A DNA stretch of 64,000 nt from Simmondsia chinensis. Its lineage: Eukaryota; Streptophyta; Magnoliopsida; Caryophyllales; Simmondsiaceae. The notes beneath the pieces are model-generated. The model searched no databases. It was not told where the DNA came from and saw only the letters and a program-made list of their open reading frames with translations. Each line of letters starts with the position of its first letter. Position 1 is the stretch's first letter. Made by a program: the position numbers and the translations under genes. Shown piece after piece: positions 30,997-43,116 of the stretch. Where the stretch lies: the NCBI GenBank assembly GCA_018398585.1, contig JAGTTD010000001.1, positions 24,621,438-24,685,437 of the forward strand, written 5' to 3'.

Positions 30997-32386
30997 CCAC
31001 CATTATGCTTCAAGGTGTAGTTGATCAGGGGTCATTAAAGGTCATGAGCTGCAGAGACCCCGCAGAGATACTGAAGAAAGGAGTTTACCGATGGATAGGT
31101 CAATTTCATTCCATCAATGCTGAACCTATGAAGCATCCAGTAGTTTTTGACCTTTTTCTACTGCGTTTGCTACATGACTATAAGGACGTATCTAAGTTTC
31201 CTACTTGTCTTCCTCCGAAAAGAAATCTAGATGATGCTATTCCACTCAAATCAAACTCTTCCCTTGTAAATCTCAGACCTTATAAATATCCTCATGCTAA
31301 AAAATCTGAAATAGAAAGACAAATTGATGAGATGTTGGAAACTGATTTTATAAGTCCAAGTCATAGCCCTTTTGCTTCCCCTATCATGCTCGTCAAAAAG
31401 AAACATGGAACTTCACAAATGTGCATTGATTAGAGAATACTTAATACACTAACAATCAAGGTTAAATTTCCAATTCCTATCATTAGTGATCTTCTGATGA
31501 ACTCTTTAATTCCAAATACTATTCCATACTGGATCTGTGACAATCTATCACCAAATCCAAGTCAAGGATGGAGATATTTCTAAAATTGCCTTTAGAGCAC
31601 ACCATGGATAGTTCGAGTTTGTGGTGATGCCATTTGGCTTACCTAATGCTCTAGCCACCTTCAAGGCTCTAACTTTTCAGACCTTTCTTGAGGAAATTTG
31701 TTCTTGTGTTCTTTAATGACATCCTTGTGTATAGTTCATCATTTTCATCTCATCTGGTTCACCTACAACATGTCTTTGGTACTATGAGAACTCACAAGTT
31801 ATTTTCCAAACTTTCAAAGTGCTCTTTTGCTCAAACTGAAATTGAATACTTAGGTCATATGGTATCTAAGGATGGGGTAACTATTGATCCTTCAAAAGTT
31901 CAAGCTATGGAGAATTGACTAGTGCCTACAACACTTAAATCCTTAAGGGGATTTCTCAGATTAATTAGGTACTCAGGAAGTTCATTTATCGCTATGGTAT
32001 TACAGCCAAACCATTAACAGAGTTGCTAAAAAAGGTGTATTGCTTTGGTCAACAGAAGCTCGGGAATCATTATATATATTAAAGTTAGCTTTGTGTTCAG
32101 CTCCTGTCTTGGCTATTCGCAACTTTGCAGAGCCTTTTGTGCTGGATGCAGGTGCTTGCCATAAGGGAATAGGGGATGTCTTATTGCAAAATAAGAGACC
32201 TATTGCATTTCTGAGTCAAGCACTTAGTAAATGACATCAAGCTTGTCCATCTATGAGGAGTATTTGGCTATCATTATTGCAGCTCAGAAATAGGGACAGT
32301 ATCTAGAGGGCCACTATTTTATCATACCTACTGATCATGAAAGTCTGAAATACCTCATGGAGCATAGAATCTCCACAAAAGTTGTT
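30997..32386 (+). pseudogene. G3 protease tail, reverse transcriptase and RNase H (continued)
   Basis: Readable blocks are LPPKRNLDDAIPLKSNSSLV (about 31211-31270), PYKYPHAKKSEIERQIDEML, SPFASPIMLVKKKHGTSQMC with ID-stop, then FVLVFFNDILVYSSSF (31694-31741), where the RT box FFDD has become FFND. These are followed by FAQTEIEYLGHMVSKDGV and RNase H LDAGACHKGIGDVL. A stop at 31432 and several frame shifts are present. The sequence ends at MEHRISTKV (about 32358-32384), where the Tat LTR starts. Confidence 0.88.
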
Positions 32387-33742
32387 TGCTTTATTTGTTT
32401 GCAATTAAGTGTGATGTGGTCACTGTAGAAATTTGAACAAACAAACTTGCAAAAGGGACTCACCGGGACTAGGGAGTGAGCCTAAATTCGGACCGTACAT
32501 CTTTGACCTCAACCACTTACCATTTTTAGAAAAAAGGTTGTGATATTTCAGTGTACCTAACTTCAATTACACCGTGAGTTTAGCTCATGCTTTAATTAAA
32601 AAGACTTGGATAACTATTTTTGTGAATTTTTATGTATATTAATTGATAGAAAATTAAAGGGATATGAATCTAACTCAAGTAGTAGTTATAATGACGGAGT
32701 AGGGCCAACAGTCACCTTTCCTCGTATGCTTAAAGGTCAAGAATTGGGGTGGCGACAAACCCAAGACCTTAGTAGTCCACTTACAAGCTTAAGTCAATCA
32801 GGTTTTTAAGTTTGGCACCCTTGACTTATAATAACTCGAATGAGTTTAGGTCTAATAAGATTAAGGTGGAGCCAACCGTATTCAGGTTACTGGACTAGAA
32901 CCAATGCAATTAAGGTCAAGCCTTGGCCATTAAAGCCATAATCAATGGTGCAAATCTAAGTTCACCTAACTCATTAAGTAGTGACAGTAGTGTTAAGACC
33001 AATGAAATTAAGGTTAAGCCATGGCCGACAAAGCCTCAAACTGAAGCCTCAATTCTTAACTTGTCGAAATTTGGGAACATATTGAAATGGAGAGTTCATA
33101 TTTGAAGCCCGAGATACTGTATTACTAAGCAAGAAAGTACAACACGATCTAAGCTAAGCTAAGCCACATTAAGTTACTCCTAGGAAAAGAGCACAAGTGT
33201 GATGTAAATAAAACTTGAAGAAGTTTTGTATTAAGTGTATGTACTACTTTAAACCCTTGTAGAGTCTCTTATTTATAGAAAAACAAAATAGCGGCTGCCC
33301 CCTAATTCCACATCATTTTATCCCCCCATCAGGTCATTAAGCTCCTTCTTACGCAAGAATGATCAATGAACTTGCCCTTGATTTAATGCTTAAGGGAATT
33401 CCTTCGAGCTCAAGTCCGCATATTCAGTTGAAGTCCCTTCTAGAAGCCCCACGTATCTATGATTGTGCTCCAACTAACTGTCTTGAGCTTGGAAACAACC
33501 TGTCTTATAGCCTTCTTAGCAATCCCTTGAGCTCAAGCTCCCTTCACTCTGTAAGCATCTTAAGCCTTGGGGGGCTGGTACTCTTGTTAGGGTGACAAAC
33601 GTCTCAGGATGTTGGGCTCGAGACATCACTATCTTAGCACTTAAAGGTCTAATTCCCCTCGAGGAGGACCTCACATGGTAAGCACTTGGCACTTTGCTCG
33701 AAACATCGTTGTCCCAACTCCCTCAAAATTCGATTGTAAACA
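32387..33742 (-). repeat. Tat 3' LTR
   Basis: It aligns with 59377-61645 minus the TRIM insert. On the minus strand it starts TGTTTACAATCG at 33742 just after a purine tract, and ends near AAAGCA at 32387. A TATA box, CTATAAATAAGAG, lies near 33267-33280. Length 1356 bp. Confidence 0.85.
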
Positions 33743-33757
33743 AATGCCCCCTTTTTA
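33743..33757 (-). promoter_or_regulatory. Tat polypurine tract
   Basis: The minus strand reads CTAAAAAGGGGGCATT directly before the LTR TGTTTAC. Plus-strand DNA synthesis starts from such tracts. Confidence 0.8.
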
Positions 33758-34020
33758 GCCGTTGGTAAAGTAAAATTTACAATGGGTAAATGATCTGCCT
33801 TATTTGACCCTCAACAGCTATAAGGAGCTCGAGAGAACATTGTTTGTCGTTTTCTCCTTTTTCCCGCGTGTCTATAAGTATGATAGTTAGGGATTGAAAT
33901 CTTCAGTTTTTCGCCCTATGCTCTTTCTTTGGGAAAATTAAGCGCTCTTAAAACACTTACTGTTGTTGCTCTTCAATCTTTTATTCTTGATTCAATTTGC
34001 TCCTAAAACCAATCTGATAA

Positions 34021-36566
34021 TGGCCAAAATTTCTTTCATGGTCTCTACTCCCCTTCCTCAAGCTGATAGCCCTATTAAATAATTGACACGTCTGGTCCAA
34101 TCAGACACTTCAATGGTCTCTGATGTGATTCAGAGTCCTATTGATCTAAGTAAGATCGAGAAGGATCTTTCTTCGTTGTTAGAGGATGACCCTTCATCAA
34201 CCTTGGCATCCTGTGCCCTGGGGCCCATCTTTAACCCTTCTCAAGATGTCCCCAGTCTTCAAGGCATGTTTCTGGATATTGATGAATCTCTTTTACTTCT
34301 TTCAAGTCCTGCGGGTGAATATTGTGGTGGAAGAAGCATTTGCAAAGAAGTAGTTCCTTTTAAAGGATGGACGCTCCTAACAATGCGGTACATCGAATGG
34401 ATAGACTGATTAATGTTCACCGAGGGAGAAAAATGGAAAAACCTTTGCATTTAGGAAGCCGTCAGGCATTCCACAATTGCCCTTTGGTATATGACTACCC
34501 CATCGTGACTTTAGTCACCTGCTGTTGGAATGTTTGTTATAACACTTTTGTCCTCCCAGAGGGGTTTCTTGGTATCACTTTGGAGGACATAGCGGCCTCG
34601 ATAGGTCTTTCACTAGGAGCGGCAGAGTTGCCTTTTGATTCTTTTATTTCTACATAGGCCGAAACCTTTGCCTCTTTTTTCTTTGTAACCAACTTGTCTG
34701 GTGGTTATGCGTCTTTTGTCAAAATGTTTTTCATAAGGGGCACCTAACTTTAGGCAAGGATTTAGAAAAGAAGAGGCATGTTTTTACTTGTTTTGGTCAA
34801 ACAAGTTTTTTTTTTTCCTTTGCTAATTCCTCCAATTCGGTTCTCCAATCTCTTAAGACCATGCCTCTCAATTTGACCTTTAGCACTAGTCCATTAGCCC
34901 TGGGTCCATTATTTTTGGCTCAAGTGTTTGGATGCCTTAGGATCATCATAGTTCAGAACTATGCTGTCCAAATAAGAGGACCCTTATGGTTGGTCCAACA
35001 TTGGGCCCTGGCCTATTTTCCTACGATTTTCCCCAGAGGCCCCTATGTCCCCACAGGTGATGGGCTATCTTGTTATCGAGAATAGTTTGCTTGTCGTGAG
35101 GTCCTTTTACCCGCATGATGGTCTTTTGACCAATGCCTTAAGAGATTAATGCCTCCTTAAGGTAGAAACGAGACTTAATCGACTCCTTTCATAGGGAGGG
35201 ACCTTGGTCCGTGTTGGTCACGAAACTAGACCTTCATCTTTGTGCCTTTAGTATTGATTCTTCCATCATCAAACTGATCTTGGTGTAGAGACGTACAGGC
35301 CTAGGTTGTTTGCCAGGTAATTTGGAATGGTCCAAGACATTCCCTTTCCAAGTCTAAGGACCACAAATCTCTGGTGGGCTAGAAGGATCTCCATCAAACT
35401 CCCTCAATGTAGAGAGCTCTGTGAGTCCAATCGAGAAGTCAAATCCCTCTATGGGGCACCGTGTCTTTTTGTAGGTACACTATGTGTACCACACCTACTT
35501 TTATAGCTTAGTTTCAAGTCTAATGGACCTCTTTGGACGCCTGAGCCTCAAAGCAGTAGTTCACACCTTCTTTTGAGCTTGCAGGCTCAAGCTCGAGAGG
35601 GGGTCAGCTAATCAACATCAGGAAGACTCCACAGAAGGCACAATCAGTTAAACAGCCACCCCTGAGGTATGCTTTAGTTCTATTCCTTAGATGGCCTGAA
35701 CAAAGGCTGATCATTTTTCTTCTTCTATTTTTTTAAGCCGCAATTATCCAGGAAATGCCTAAGAGTGCAAGGACTAGGAGTTTTACCAAAAATGTTGCTA
35801 GAGGAATCTCCTCCAGCAACTTCTCGACCAGCCCTTAAAGTTGGTGTCTCAAAGAAGATGAAGGAGAAAGATATTCCCCCAACTCCTCCAATTGTAGCCA
35901 TGCAGACAGTAGAGGGGGAGGAAGAAGATGAAGAAGTACCCCTCTTCCAGTTGGCGAGGAGCATAAGAGCAAGGCTCCCTAAACTTTAGGCACTAGCCTT
36001 TCTTAATTGGCATTTCATGCATTCATCTTCTACCAAAAACTATCCCTAACTTGGCTTTGTGCAGGCACAAGAGGAACCAACTTTAGTTATTGTCGAGATA
36101 GCACACCCTCCATCTTAAGAAGCTGCACCATAGCTCCCTTATGATACTGAATCATTTAGCTCAGGCACTAAAGAAAGGGGAGACATAGCTACCTCATCTA
36201 TGGAGCCAATTATAAGTTATCCTCCTAAAGAAGTTTCCCTCCTAGTTCTTCTAAACCAGGGCCTAGTGTGGGCTCCATACCTCTCTCCAAGAGATTCAAT
36301 CCCCATTGAAAAGATCTTTGAAGGTATCATTTTGTCATCTGGCTTCTCAATTCTTGATGTTGGAACCATAGTTGGTTTTAACATATAGGTGTTGCTTTTT
36401 AACAACCCCGTTGAAGAAGGCTTTCTGGTGGCTGAAGAGCCAATAGAGGCCGCAATGGCAGAAATGTCAATAGAAGTTCCTCCTTTGCCTCCAACTATGA
36501 TTTCAGAGATAAAAATAGTCCCTTTAACTTTGGTTATCTTCCAAAGTTAAGATTTAGTTTGACTCT
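34021..36566 (+). pseudogene. Antisense PMD (aminotransferase-like) frame of the Tat element, first part
   Basis: ATG at 34021 opens MAKISFMVSTPLPQADSPIK, then a stop (TAA 34078). The frame continues to 34366 and shifts into HRMDRLINVHRGRKMEK (34391-34441). The domain core CCWNVCYNTFVLPEGFLGIT and LEDIAASIGLSLGAAELPFD (34522-34640) and a LGPLFLAQVFGCLRIIIVQN block (34900-34960) match the plant mobile domain. Its W-x-x-x-T-N-T-F-V-F-P and T-L-E-D positions are recognisable. A low-complexity, proline- and acid-rich region follows. The frame is opposite in strand to gag-pol and lies between integrase and the 3' LTR. It is interrupted by a solo LTR at 36567 and continues at 38593. Confidence 0.72.
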
Positions 36567-38592
36567 TGTGAGGGCGAATTTCAAAACCTTCCCTAATTTG
36601 ATAAAGTTCATGCAGTGGAAGGGTTCAAAATTTTAATTTTATACCTAAGGTTGATTTAAAATTCCTAATTTTAAATCTACAGACTTAAATTCATAATTTA
36701 AATCTACAAGCCTCTACTTTAATATATTCATAATAATTAAATGAACTATTGCTAGCATAATAAGCAAACAGTAAATAAAAAGAAAAGCGAAAAGCTTAAG
36801 GGAGAAGGATAGAAGAATGTCTGGAATTGCTGCAATAATAAAGAATACAAGAATGTTAAAGAACTCCGAACAAGCCGAGACGCAGAAGTCTTCTATGCAA
36901 TGACCTCATAAAGCTCAAAGACTGGGCTCCGATAAAATACTAAACTGGGGAAAGAAAAATATCAAAGGAAAATTTTCTCTCTAATTAGATCTCTGAAAGT
37001 GAATACTTCAGGAAACCTTTTATTGTTAATTATAATTGAATGCCAAACCATGAAAACAAGACCCCTATTTATAGTAGGATACCAGAGCAAAATATTTTCA
37101 ATTTTTTGATGTGGGATGCAACATTAAAAAACAAAATGCAGCATTGTATAATAAATCAAACTCAAAAAGTCACATTTTAATCTGGGAAAAACTGCATGTT
37201 TTTTAAATTCAAAATGTGTGCCACGTGTTGCATAGAGGTTGGTAAGCACCCGAAGGCGCTGAACGCTCATTAGGTTGTGCTAGAGTATGCCACATGGTAC
37301 GGTCGGATTGGTCTGCGCCCGAAGGCGCTGATCCTCCCCTCAGAACTGCCCAGGGCGATCCGCGTATACTCGGATCATGGTTGGGTTTTGCGATCTTTTG
37401 ATATTTATATTAATTTTAAAAAATTATTTTATTTTATAATTTTCAACTTTTATTCATATCATGAATAATGTTTGGCAAGATTAAATTTACTCATCTTATT
37501 AATAAATAATTCATCTCATGAATTCTTTAACATTTTTTCGACGGCAATAAACATAGAGGTTTGTGCAGGAACCTCAGGGACAATTTAAATCTAGCTTCAA
37601 ATGGGTTAAATTAATTACCATCTCATGATAAAATTTAATTTCCATTTAATGGGACTTAATTCCACTAAATAAGTCCCACTGTGCTATAGACTTAAATGAT
37701 TTATTCAATACTTCCCAAATAGACTGTATTGATTGCAACAACCCCTCCATTGGATGTTCACGACAAAAAATAATTATAACTAGTACTATTATTTTTCTCA
37801 CGGCTTCTCCATTAGTTAATGACTCGTCATTTATTGAATAATTCATTTATACTGGGACATATTCATAGTATAAATTCTAAATGTCAAACACATGGAACAC
37901 TTTGGCCAAAGATTCCGAACTATTCAAACACTTGCGAATCAACTAAGGGGACATCTGTATCTCATAAGAGATTGTAGATTCCGCATTTAATACCTGATCC
38001 ATATCGCACTTCACGCTACTTCCTAGTGTACGTGGGAATTCAGTCAATTGTCTAGACCTTACTTATAGTACACCAAAGTAACTGACATTCCATGTAGAAG
38101 TCCAGAATACTCTCAGGATTTACAGTCATCGTTCAAACAGTACAACATGAATCACTCATCTCCAATAGTAGTCTAGAAACAAACAACTCACATGGTCCAA
38201 CTCAGTGAGTGAATCTTATTAAACACACCAACCTAACACTTTTGGATTATCATCCACATGACCAAGACAAGTCATCTAAAGTGCCATATTAAAATCTTAG
38301 AATACAAGTGGTCCAAACTTATCTTCGACTATGAGTTTTTCAAACAACAATCCATACCATATGTTCCAAGTATATCTGTGGGTTAATCTCATAAACGACA
38401 GTAACAAACATGTAAATTGTAGGTTGAGGACTACGTCCATCTCATGAACGTTACTTAAAAGAAAATCACATGCGACATAAATGCTCGCTTACACAAATTT
38501 AACAAGGAAAATGACTGGAACATTAATTCTATTCTTTAATAAAATAAATTTTTGACAGTGAAGTTTGGATTTCCAGGACACCGTTCCTAACA
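36567..38592 (-). repeat. Solo Copia LTR 'd' (short type) inside the Tat antisense frame
   Basis: Same family as the C1 LTRs. The minus strand starts TGTTAGGAACGGTGTCC at 38592 and ends AATTCGCCCTCACA at 36567. A TATA box, CTATAAATAGGGG, lies near 37064-37078. Flanks ACTCT (36562-36566) and ACTCC (38593-38597) form a near-perfect 5-bp duplication. No internal region remains, which fits LTR-LTR recombination. It lacks the 230-bp extension. Confidence 0.87.
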
Positions 38593-39240
38593 ACTCCATT
38601 TGCCCCTTTTTGGCTGCAGTGCCAAGGGTTGCTCCTTCCCAATCTTAGGAGGAATGTTATCTCCATTGGAGAAGCTAGAGGTGAGTCGAAGACAGGCCTT
38701 CCAGCAATTGGACCAAGTATCCCCAAGACTCCACAGACGAAGAGAGATTGCACACTTCCCTAGTTTAACCCTGACGGGAAGGGGAACTTTCTAGGAGGCC
38801 ATTTCTCTGGTCAAGTCCTTAAAGCAAGAACCTAAGGTTGCTCCAGCCATTGTCAGAGAACTCAAGGTTCTAGAGGAAGTGTTTGTGGAAGTAAGTCATG
38901 AGGTCCTAAACTTCTTACGAAGAAATGGCACTGTCAAGATGCCATTAGGGACCTAGGATGTTTAGCTGGCCTAAGTGGCTTGCAGCTACTTTTTGAAGAA
39001 CTCCGAGTGGCAAAGAAAGTCCAGAGTCAACAAGCCCAAGATATCAAAGGCCAAGAGGATGAGATACATTACCTAGAGGAGAGACTGAGTCATCTTAGGG
39101 TAGATCTATTTTCCCTTAGACAACAGCATATTTTTCAAGGCTCAATGCTTGGCGAGCTCGGTAAAGCTACCATAGAGGTCAAAAGAGTAGCCAAGCCCTC
39201 CAAGAAGAGGCATTCTCCTTGGATCAATAGTTGAATGAAG
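38593..39240 (+). pseudogene. Antisense PMD frame of the Tat element, C-terminal part with coiled coil
   Basis: The frame reading on from the solo LTR gives LEKLEVSRRQAFQQLDQVSP (about 38660-38720), later LLFEELRVAKKVQSQQAQDI (38983-39042) and KGQEDEIHYLEERLSHLRVD. Its heptad spacing suggests a coiled coil. It ends at a TGA at 39232. Stops at 38792 and 38955 break it. The C-terminal coiled coil after a PMD is common in TE-borne PMD proteins; its function is unknown. Confidence 0.6.
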
Positions 39241-39540
39241 CAACAAGCCAGTTGTTAACTATATAGGAATCCTTAATTACAATTAGGAATCAACTTTTTT
39301 GATTTGGTTTTTTTTTTTTTTTTTTGTGTAAAGATGTTTTTTTGGCCATACAAGTCACTTGCTTGTATTATTTTTTCTTCAACATTGTTAATGAAATATG
39401 CATTTTGTAAAATATGTCTCTCAGTTTGGCTATTCCTTTTTCTTCTATTTTTTAAACTTAAGGATTATGGAATTGATCCTCAAGATGTAGATATTGAAAT
39501 TGAGCCCATAATTGAGGGAATCTAAACTTAAGGACTTCCT

Positions 39541-40510
39541 TATTTGAATCTTGAATTGATGGCACATATTTCTTTAGAACCTTCCATTGATGGCCCTTGA
39601 GTGAGTTCTTCCATCTAGGTCTTGGAGTACGTAAGCATTACCTCCAAACATCACTATGACTCTAAATGTGCCATCCCAGTTTGGAGACCCTTTTCCAAAT
39701 ACACGATCTTTATGGCCAATGGATAAAACCACTTTCTAGGCTAAATCCCCTAAGTCAAAAGATCTGGGTCTGACCTTTTTGTTGTAGGCTTTGGGCACCG
39801 TTTCTTTTTTTTTTTTTCCCCTAAGTTGTGAAGGGCGTCAAGCCTAACTTGGCCCCAGTTAGTCAACTCGTCCACCAAAGCCTGCTTATACTCAACTTTC
39901 AAAAACTTCCCTTGGTGACCTAGCCTAATAGACTGAGTCGTGACTTCCATTGGAAGTACGAGATCATGGCCATATATTAAATGGAAGGTAGTTGTCCCGG
40001 TTGAATCAGGTTTGGACATTCTGTAAGCCCAAAGAGCATTCAGTAGTAAATCTTGCTACTTGCTGGGATTGTCCTCAATCAATTTTTCAATGTTGGCCTT
40101 CGTAATCTTGTTTGTTGATTCTGTCTGACCATTAGCTTAAGTGTAGTAGCAGGGTGGGCGGTGAGTTCAAGATTTCTATATTAAAACTCGTAGTGAATTA
40201 ATATAGGCCTCATTGAACTCCTTAATCTGGGACCCAAACCTAAATTGGATTATTTGATAAGATCAATCATATCTTGTTGATTGATTTTCCTACATGGTTT
40301 TGTCTCCAGCCATTTTGTGAAATAATATGTGGCCACAAGGATGTGAGATTGTTGGTTGCTAGATGGGGGATTAATCTCCCCTATAATGTCCATTGCCCAA
40401 CCTCTAGCATCCCTCTTGTATAACTCTCTAGATTTATCATCTAGATGGAATCTATGAGCTTTGATTTTGATTTTTCTGTCTTTGACATAGTCTTGAGGGC
40501 TCATGAAGTG
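39541..40510 (-). pseudogene. Tat integrase remnant
   Basis: The minus strand reads YVKDRKIKIKAHRFHLDDKS and YKRDARGWAMDIIGEINPPS (about 40385-40445, first Asp kept). It continues ILVATYYFTKWLETKPCRKI, where TDYF became TYYF. The middle part is frame-shifted (40030-40245). The C-terminal FHLIYGHDLVLPMEVTTQSI block is at about 39925-39985. The second and third catalytic residues are not readable. The WGMDIIGPI...PPS style is that of Tat integrases. Confidence 0.85.
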
Positions 40511-41455
40511 ATCTATTAAAGGTTCCCTCCAATTCTTACGCTAACTTGTGATAGTTTGATGGGGCTCAAAGCAACCCAAGTGTTCACTTGGTATGACTTC
40601 ACTCTCAACACTGAAAGATTGAGTGAATTCGATAGAACTTTAGTCTTGATGACCATGGTTTCTTCAATCCAAGTGTAGGGCAACTTGTATCCTGAAGCTA
40701 ACTGAGCCAAATCATTGGCTGCATCGTTGTGTTCTCTGGGGATATGCTCAAACTACACCCCATCAAATTTGTTCTATAGTTTTTGCGCTACTTAAAAGTA
40801 TTTGTCCAAGGTGTCGCTTAAAAACTGAAATTCCCATTCTACTTGGAAATGACCAACTATGAATTATTCTCTTTAATGATGACATTAGGGACTTGCATTG
40901 TCTGTAGGCCTATGATTAATTCCTCATACTCTGCCATGTTGTTGGAGAACTCACCAACCAAGGTAACTGCTACTTTGGTGATGATCCCAACAAGGGACTC
41001 AATCACGATCCCAACAGCGACACTCGAATTGGTCCTTAATCAATTGAAGTACAACTTCCAAGGGACCATTTCCACCACTAGGAGATGGTTGAGCTCGTGG
41101 TCCAAGCCATTATGAATGTTTGGATGGTCACCTAAAAAGTCTGCTAAGGCGTGACCCTTGACTGACTTTTGTGACGCATAGACCAACTTATACTGAAGTA
41201 GAGAAATACTAGACGTGTTTAAGCTTCCACTCATTAAGGATCTATCTAGCATGTATTTAAGGATATCCGTCTGCGCAGCCACGTATATGGTAAATGCTAA
41301 GAAGTAATGTCCTAATTTCAATCGAGGAATATTTTATTTAAGATTCATTTCAGCAACGGCTAAGGTAGAACACAGCTTGTTCAAATGCTTACTCATTGTC
41401 TTGTACTGGCAAACATCCAATAGATTCATCAGAAGCAGAGACATAAATCTTCAAA
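40511..41455 (-). pseudogene. Tat tandem RNase H domains (Gypsy RH and archaeal-type aRH)
   Basis: The first, normal RNase H is degenerate but ends in LGHYFLAFTIYVAAQTDILK, YMLDRSLMSGSLNTSSISLL and YASQKSVKGHALADFL (about 41115-41321). A second domain begins at VPWKLYFN-stop (about 41045-41065). It continues with VGIVIESLVGIITKVAVTLV and NNMAEYEELIIGLQTM (about 40890-40945), the archaeal-type RNase H with its conserved NNxAEYEALI motif. Two RNase H domains in a row mark the Tat lineage. Stops (41040 and others) show it is dead. Confidence 0.82.
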
Positions 41456-42600
41456 AGGTTGGCCCTGTTTTGGTGGGATCCATACTGGCAGCCTCATCAA
41501 GTACCCCTTGATGGCCTCGAGAGCTTCTTGATGTGGTCCTCCCACCTGAAGTCCTTTTCAGACTTGAGTCTAAATATTGAAGAGAAGAATTTAAGTTTCC
41601 ATGCGGCATTTGAAGTGAGCTAGAAAACCAAGAAATTTTCCAATATGTATGCCAAAGGCATACTTTAACAGATTCATCATAAGGATATGGGTGCTCATTC
41701 GAAGGAATGCCCGCCACAAGTCTTCCAAGTGCTAACAAGGGATTTTGATTTGGCCACGATATCATCTATCTTGCCAATTAGGTCATGAAAGATCATGTCT
41801 ATGGCCCTTTGGTAGGTGGTACCAACGTTCTTCAAACATAGCCACCCATTCAAAGGTCCCTATTGACCTAGGACATCTGAACGTTGCTTTATGGATATCC
41901 TCCGTAGCAATCATAACGTGATAGTACACACAATAGTCATCCATACATGATAAGACCTCATGCCACGAGGCTGAATCAATGAGCACATCAGCAATTGGCA
42001 TTGAGTATTCATCCATTGGTTGGCCACATTCAGATCTCTCAAATCAATACAGACTCTAGTTTTACCATTTTTCTTAAAGACAGGAGCAAAATTTGCCAAG
42101 CATTCAACGTATTTGGCAATCCTGACAAATTTTGTCTTTATGAGTCTTCCGATTTCCTCTATGACCAAATCAATTACTTGTTGGGACATTCTTCTCTAGG
42201 CTAGAATGATGGCTATCAAGCCTGGCTTGATAGGTAGCCTAGGTCAGGCATCTTGTGATGGTCCCAAGCAATCCTTGAACTTGCCAAGCAAGGTGAAATA
42301 CTGCTCTCTCTGCTCCTCAGAAAGCATTCGCTCAGATAGGCAGGTCTTGGGTCTTCTGTTGAGCCCATGTTAACCTCAAGGAGGGGGTCTTGAACTTCAG
42401 CCCACAAATCCCTCCTCTTGGTTGTTCTGCTCTTAAGTCAGATAGCTCCATCTCTTTTTCTTGCATCATCTGGACCTCAAAGGAATTGAATGGTTGTTCA
42501 ATCCAAAGTTGGTCCTCAGCATGCCAAACCATGAGCCTTGCTAGTGCTGAGGAAGTGGCCTCCTGAGCAATTAATGGGAGATCTTGGCCCATTCGCATAA
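41456..42600 (-). pseudogene. Tat reverse transcriptase remnant
   Basis: The minus strand gives VIDLVIEEIGRLIKTKFVRI (about 42120-42180), VFKKNGKTRVCIDLRDLN, DEYSMPIADVLIDSASWHEV and IATEDIHKATFRCPRSIGTF. IFHDLIGKIDDIVAKSK (about 41745-41795) is the YIDD box shortened by a deletion that removes its tyrosine. The end carries SLQYLDSSLKRTSGGR. Stops at 41783 and frame shifts make it non-functional. Above 42260 the linker from protease reads poorly. Confidence 0.82.
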
Positions 42601-43116
42601 GGCTTTTGGTGTGCCTTGGAGATCTCCTTCATCAGGAAGGGCTCTCATATATCCCGAGTGATAAGAGTCTTCTGACTTCAAATCAACTTTAGTAAGCTTA
42701 GCTTCAATGAGGGGGCTGTTAAGGATGGATGTCATGTCTTGCTATTGGGCGGACTGTGAAGTGGTCCTTTTGACGTTAAGTGGCCACACGCCTACTTCGT
42801 AGAATTTTGCCTCATCATAATTGAAGTAAGCCATAAATGGCTTGTTATCCACCATAACAACCTAATTCTTGTCATTGTTCGAGAATATTAACAATTGGTG
42901 CAGTGAGGACGGGGTACAATAATTGGCATGTAACCAATCTTTCCTAAGTAAAACATTGTAACTCGAGGTATTGTCCACTACAAAGAATTTTGTTAGCTTA
43001 CTTAAGCTGCCAATAGTTAACTCAATCGGGATGACCCCTTCGGACATAGTAGTAGCTCCAGAAAAGCTACTGATCGCAAAGTAATAAAATCATCTCAAAA
43101 TTTATTAATGACCCCA
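42601..43116 (-). pseudogene. Tat protease, C-terminal part
   Basis: The minus strand reads SGATTMSEGVIPIELTIGSL (about 43005-43065), then KLTKFFVVDNTSSYNVLLRK, DWLHANYCTPSSLHQLLIFS (about 42875-42935) and DNKPFMAYF. This is the half of a Tat retropepsin following the active site, with the YNALLGRDWIHA-type motif. It is separated from its active-site half at 45115-45393 by solo LTR 'e'. Confidence 0.83.

Larger units (their letters stand above)
20529..32386 (+). mobile_element. G3: Ty3/Gypsy element split by a Copia and cut by the Tat element
   Basis: Its 5' LTR, primer site, gag and protease are at 20529-22332. The protease-to-RT region resumes at 30997 and runs through RT into RNase H, where the Tat LTR interrupts it at about 32386. 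The join is supported by the AGGTA duplication around the Copia insert (22328-22332 and 30992-30996) and by matching domain order. Integrase and the 3' LTR are not found beyond the Tat element, so they were lost or displaced. It is the oldest layer of the nest. Confidence 0.88.
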
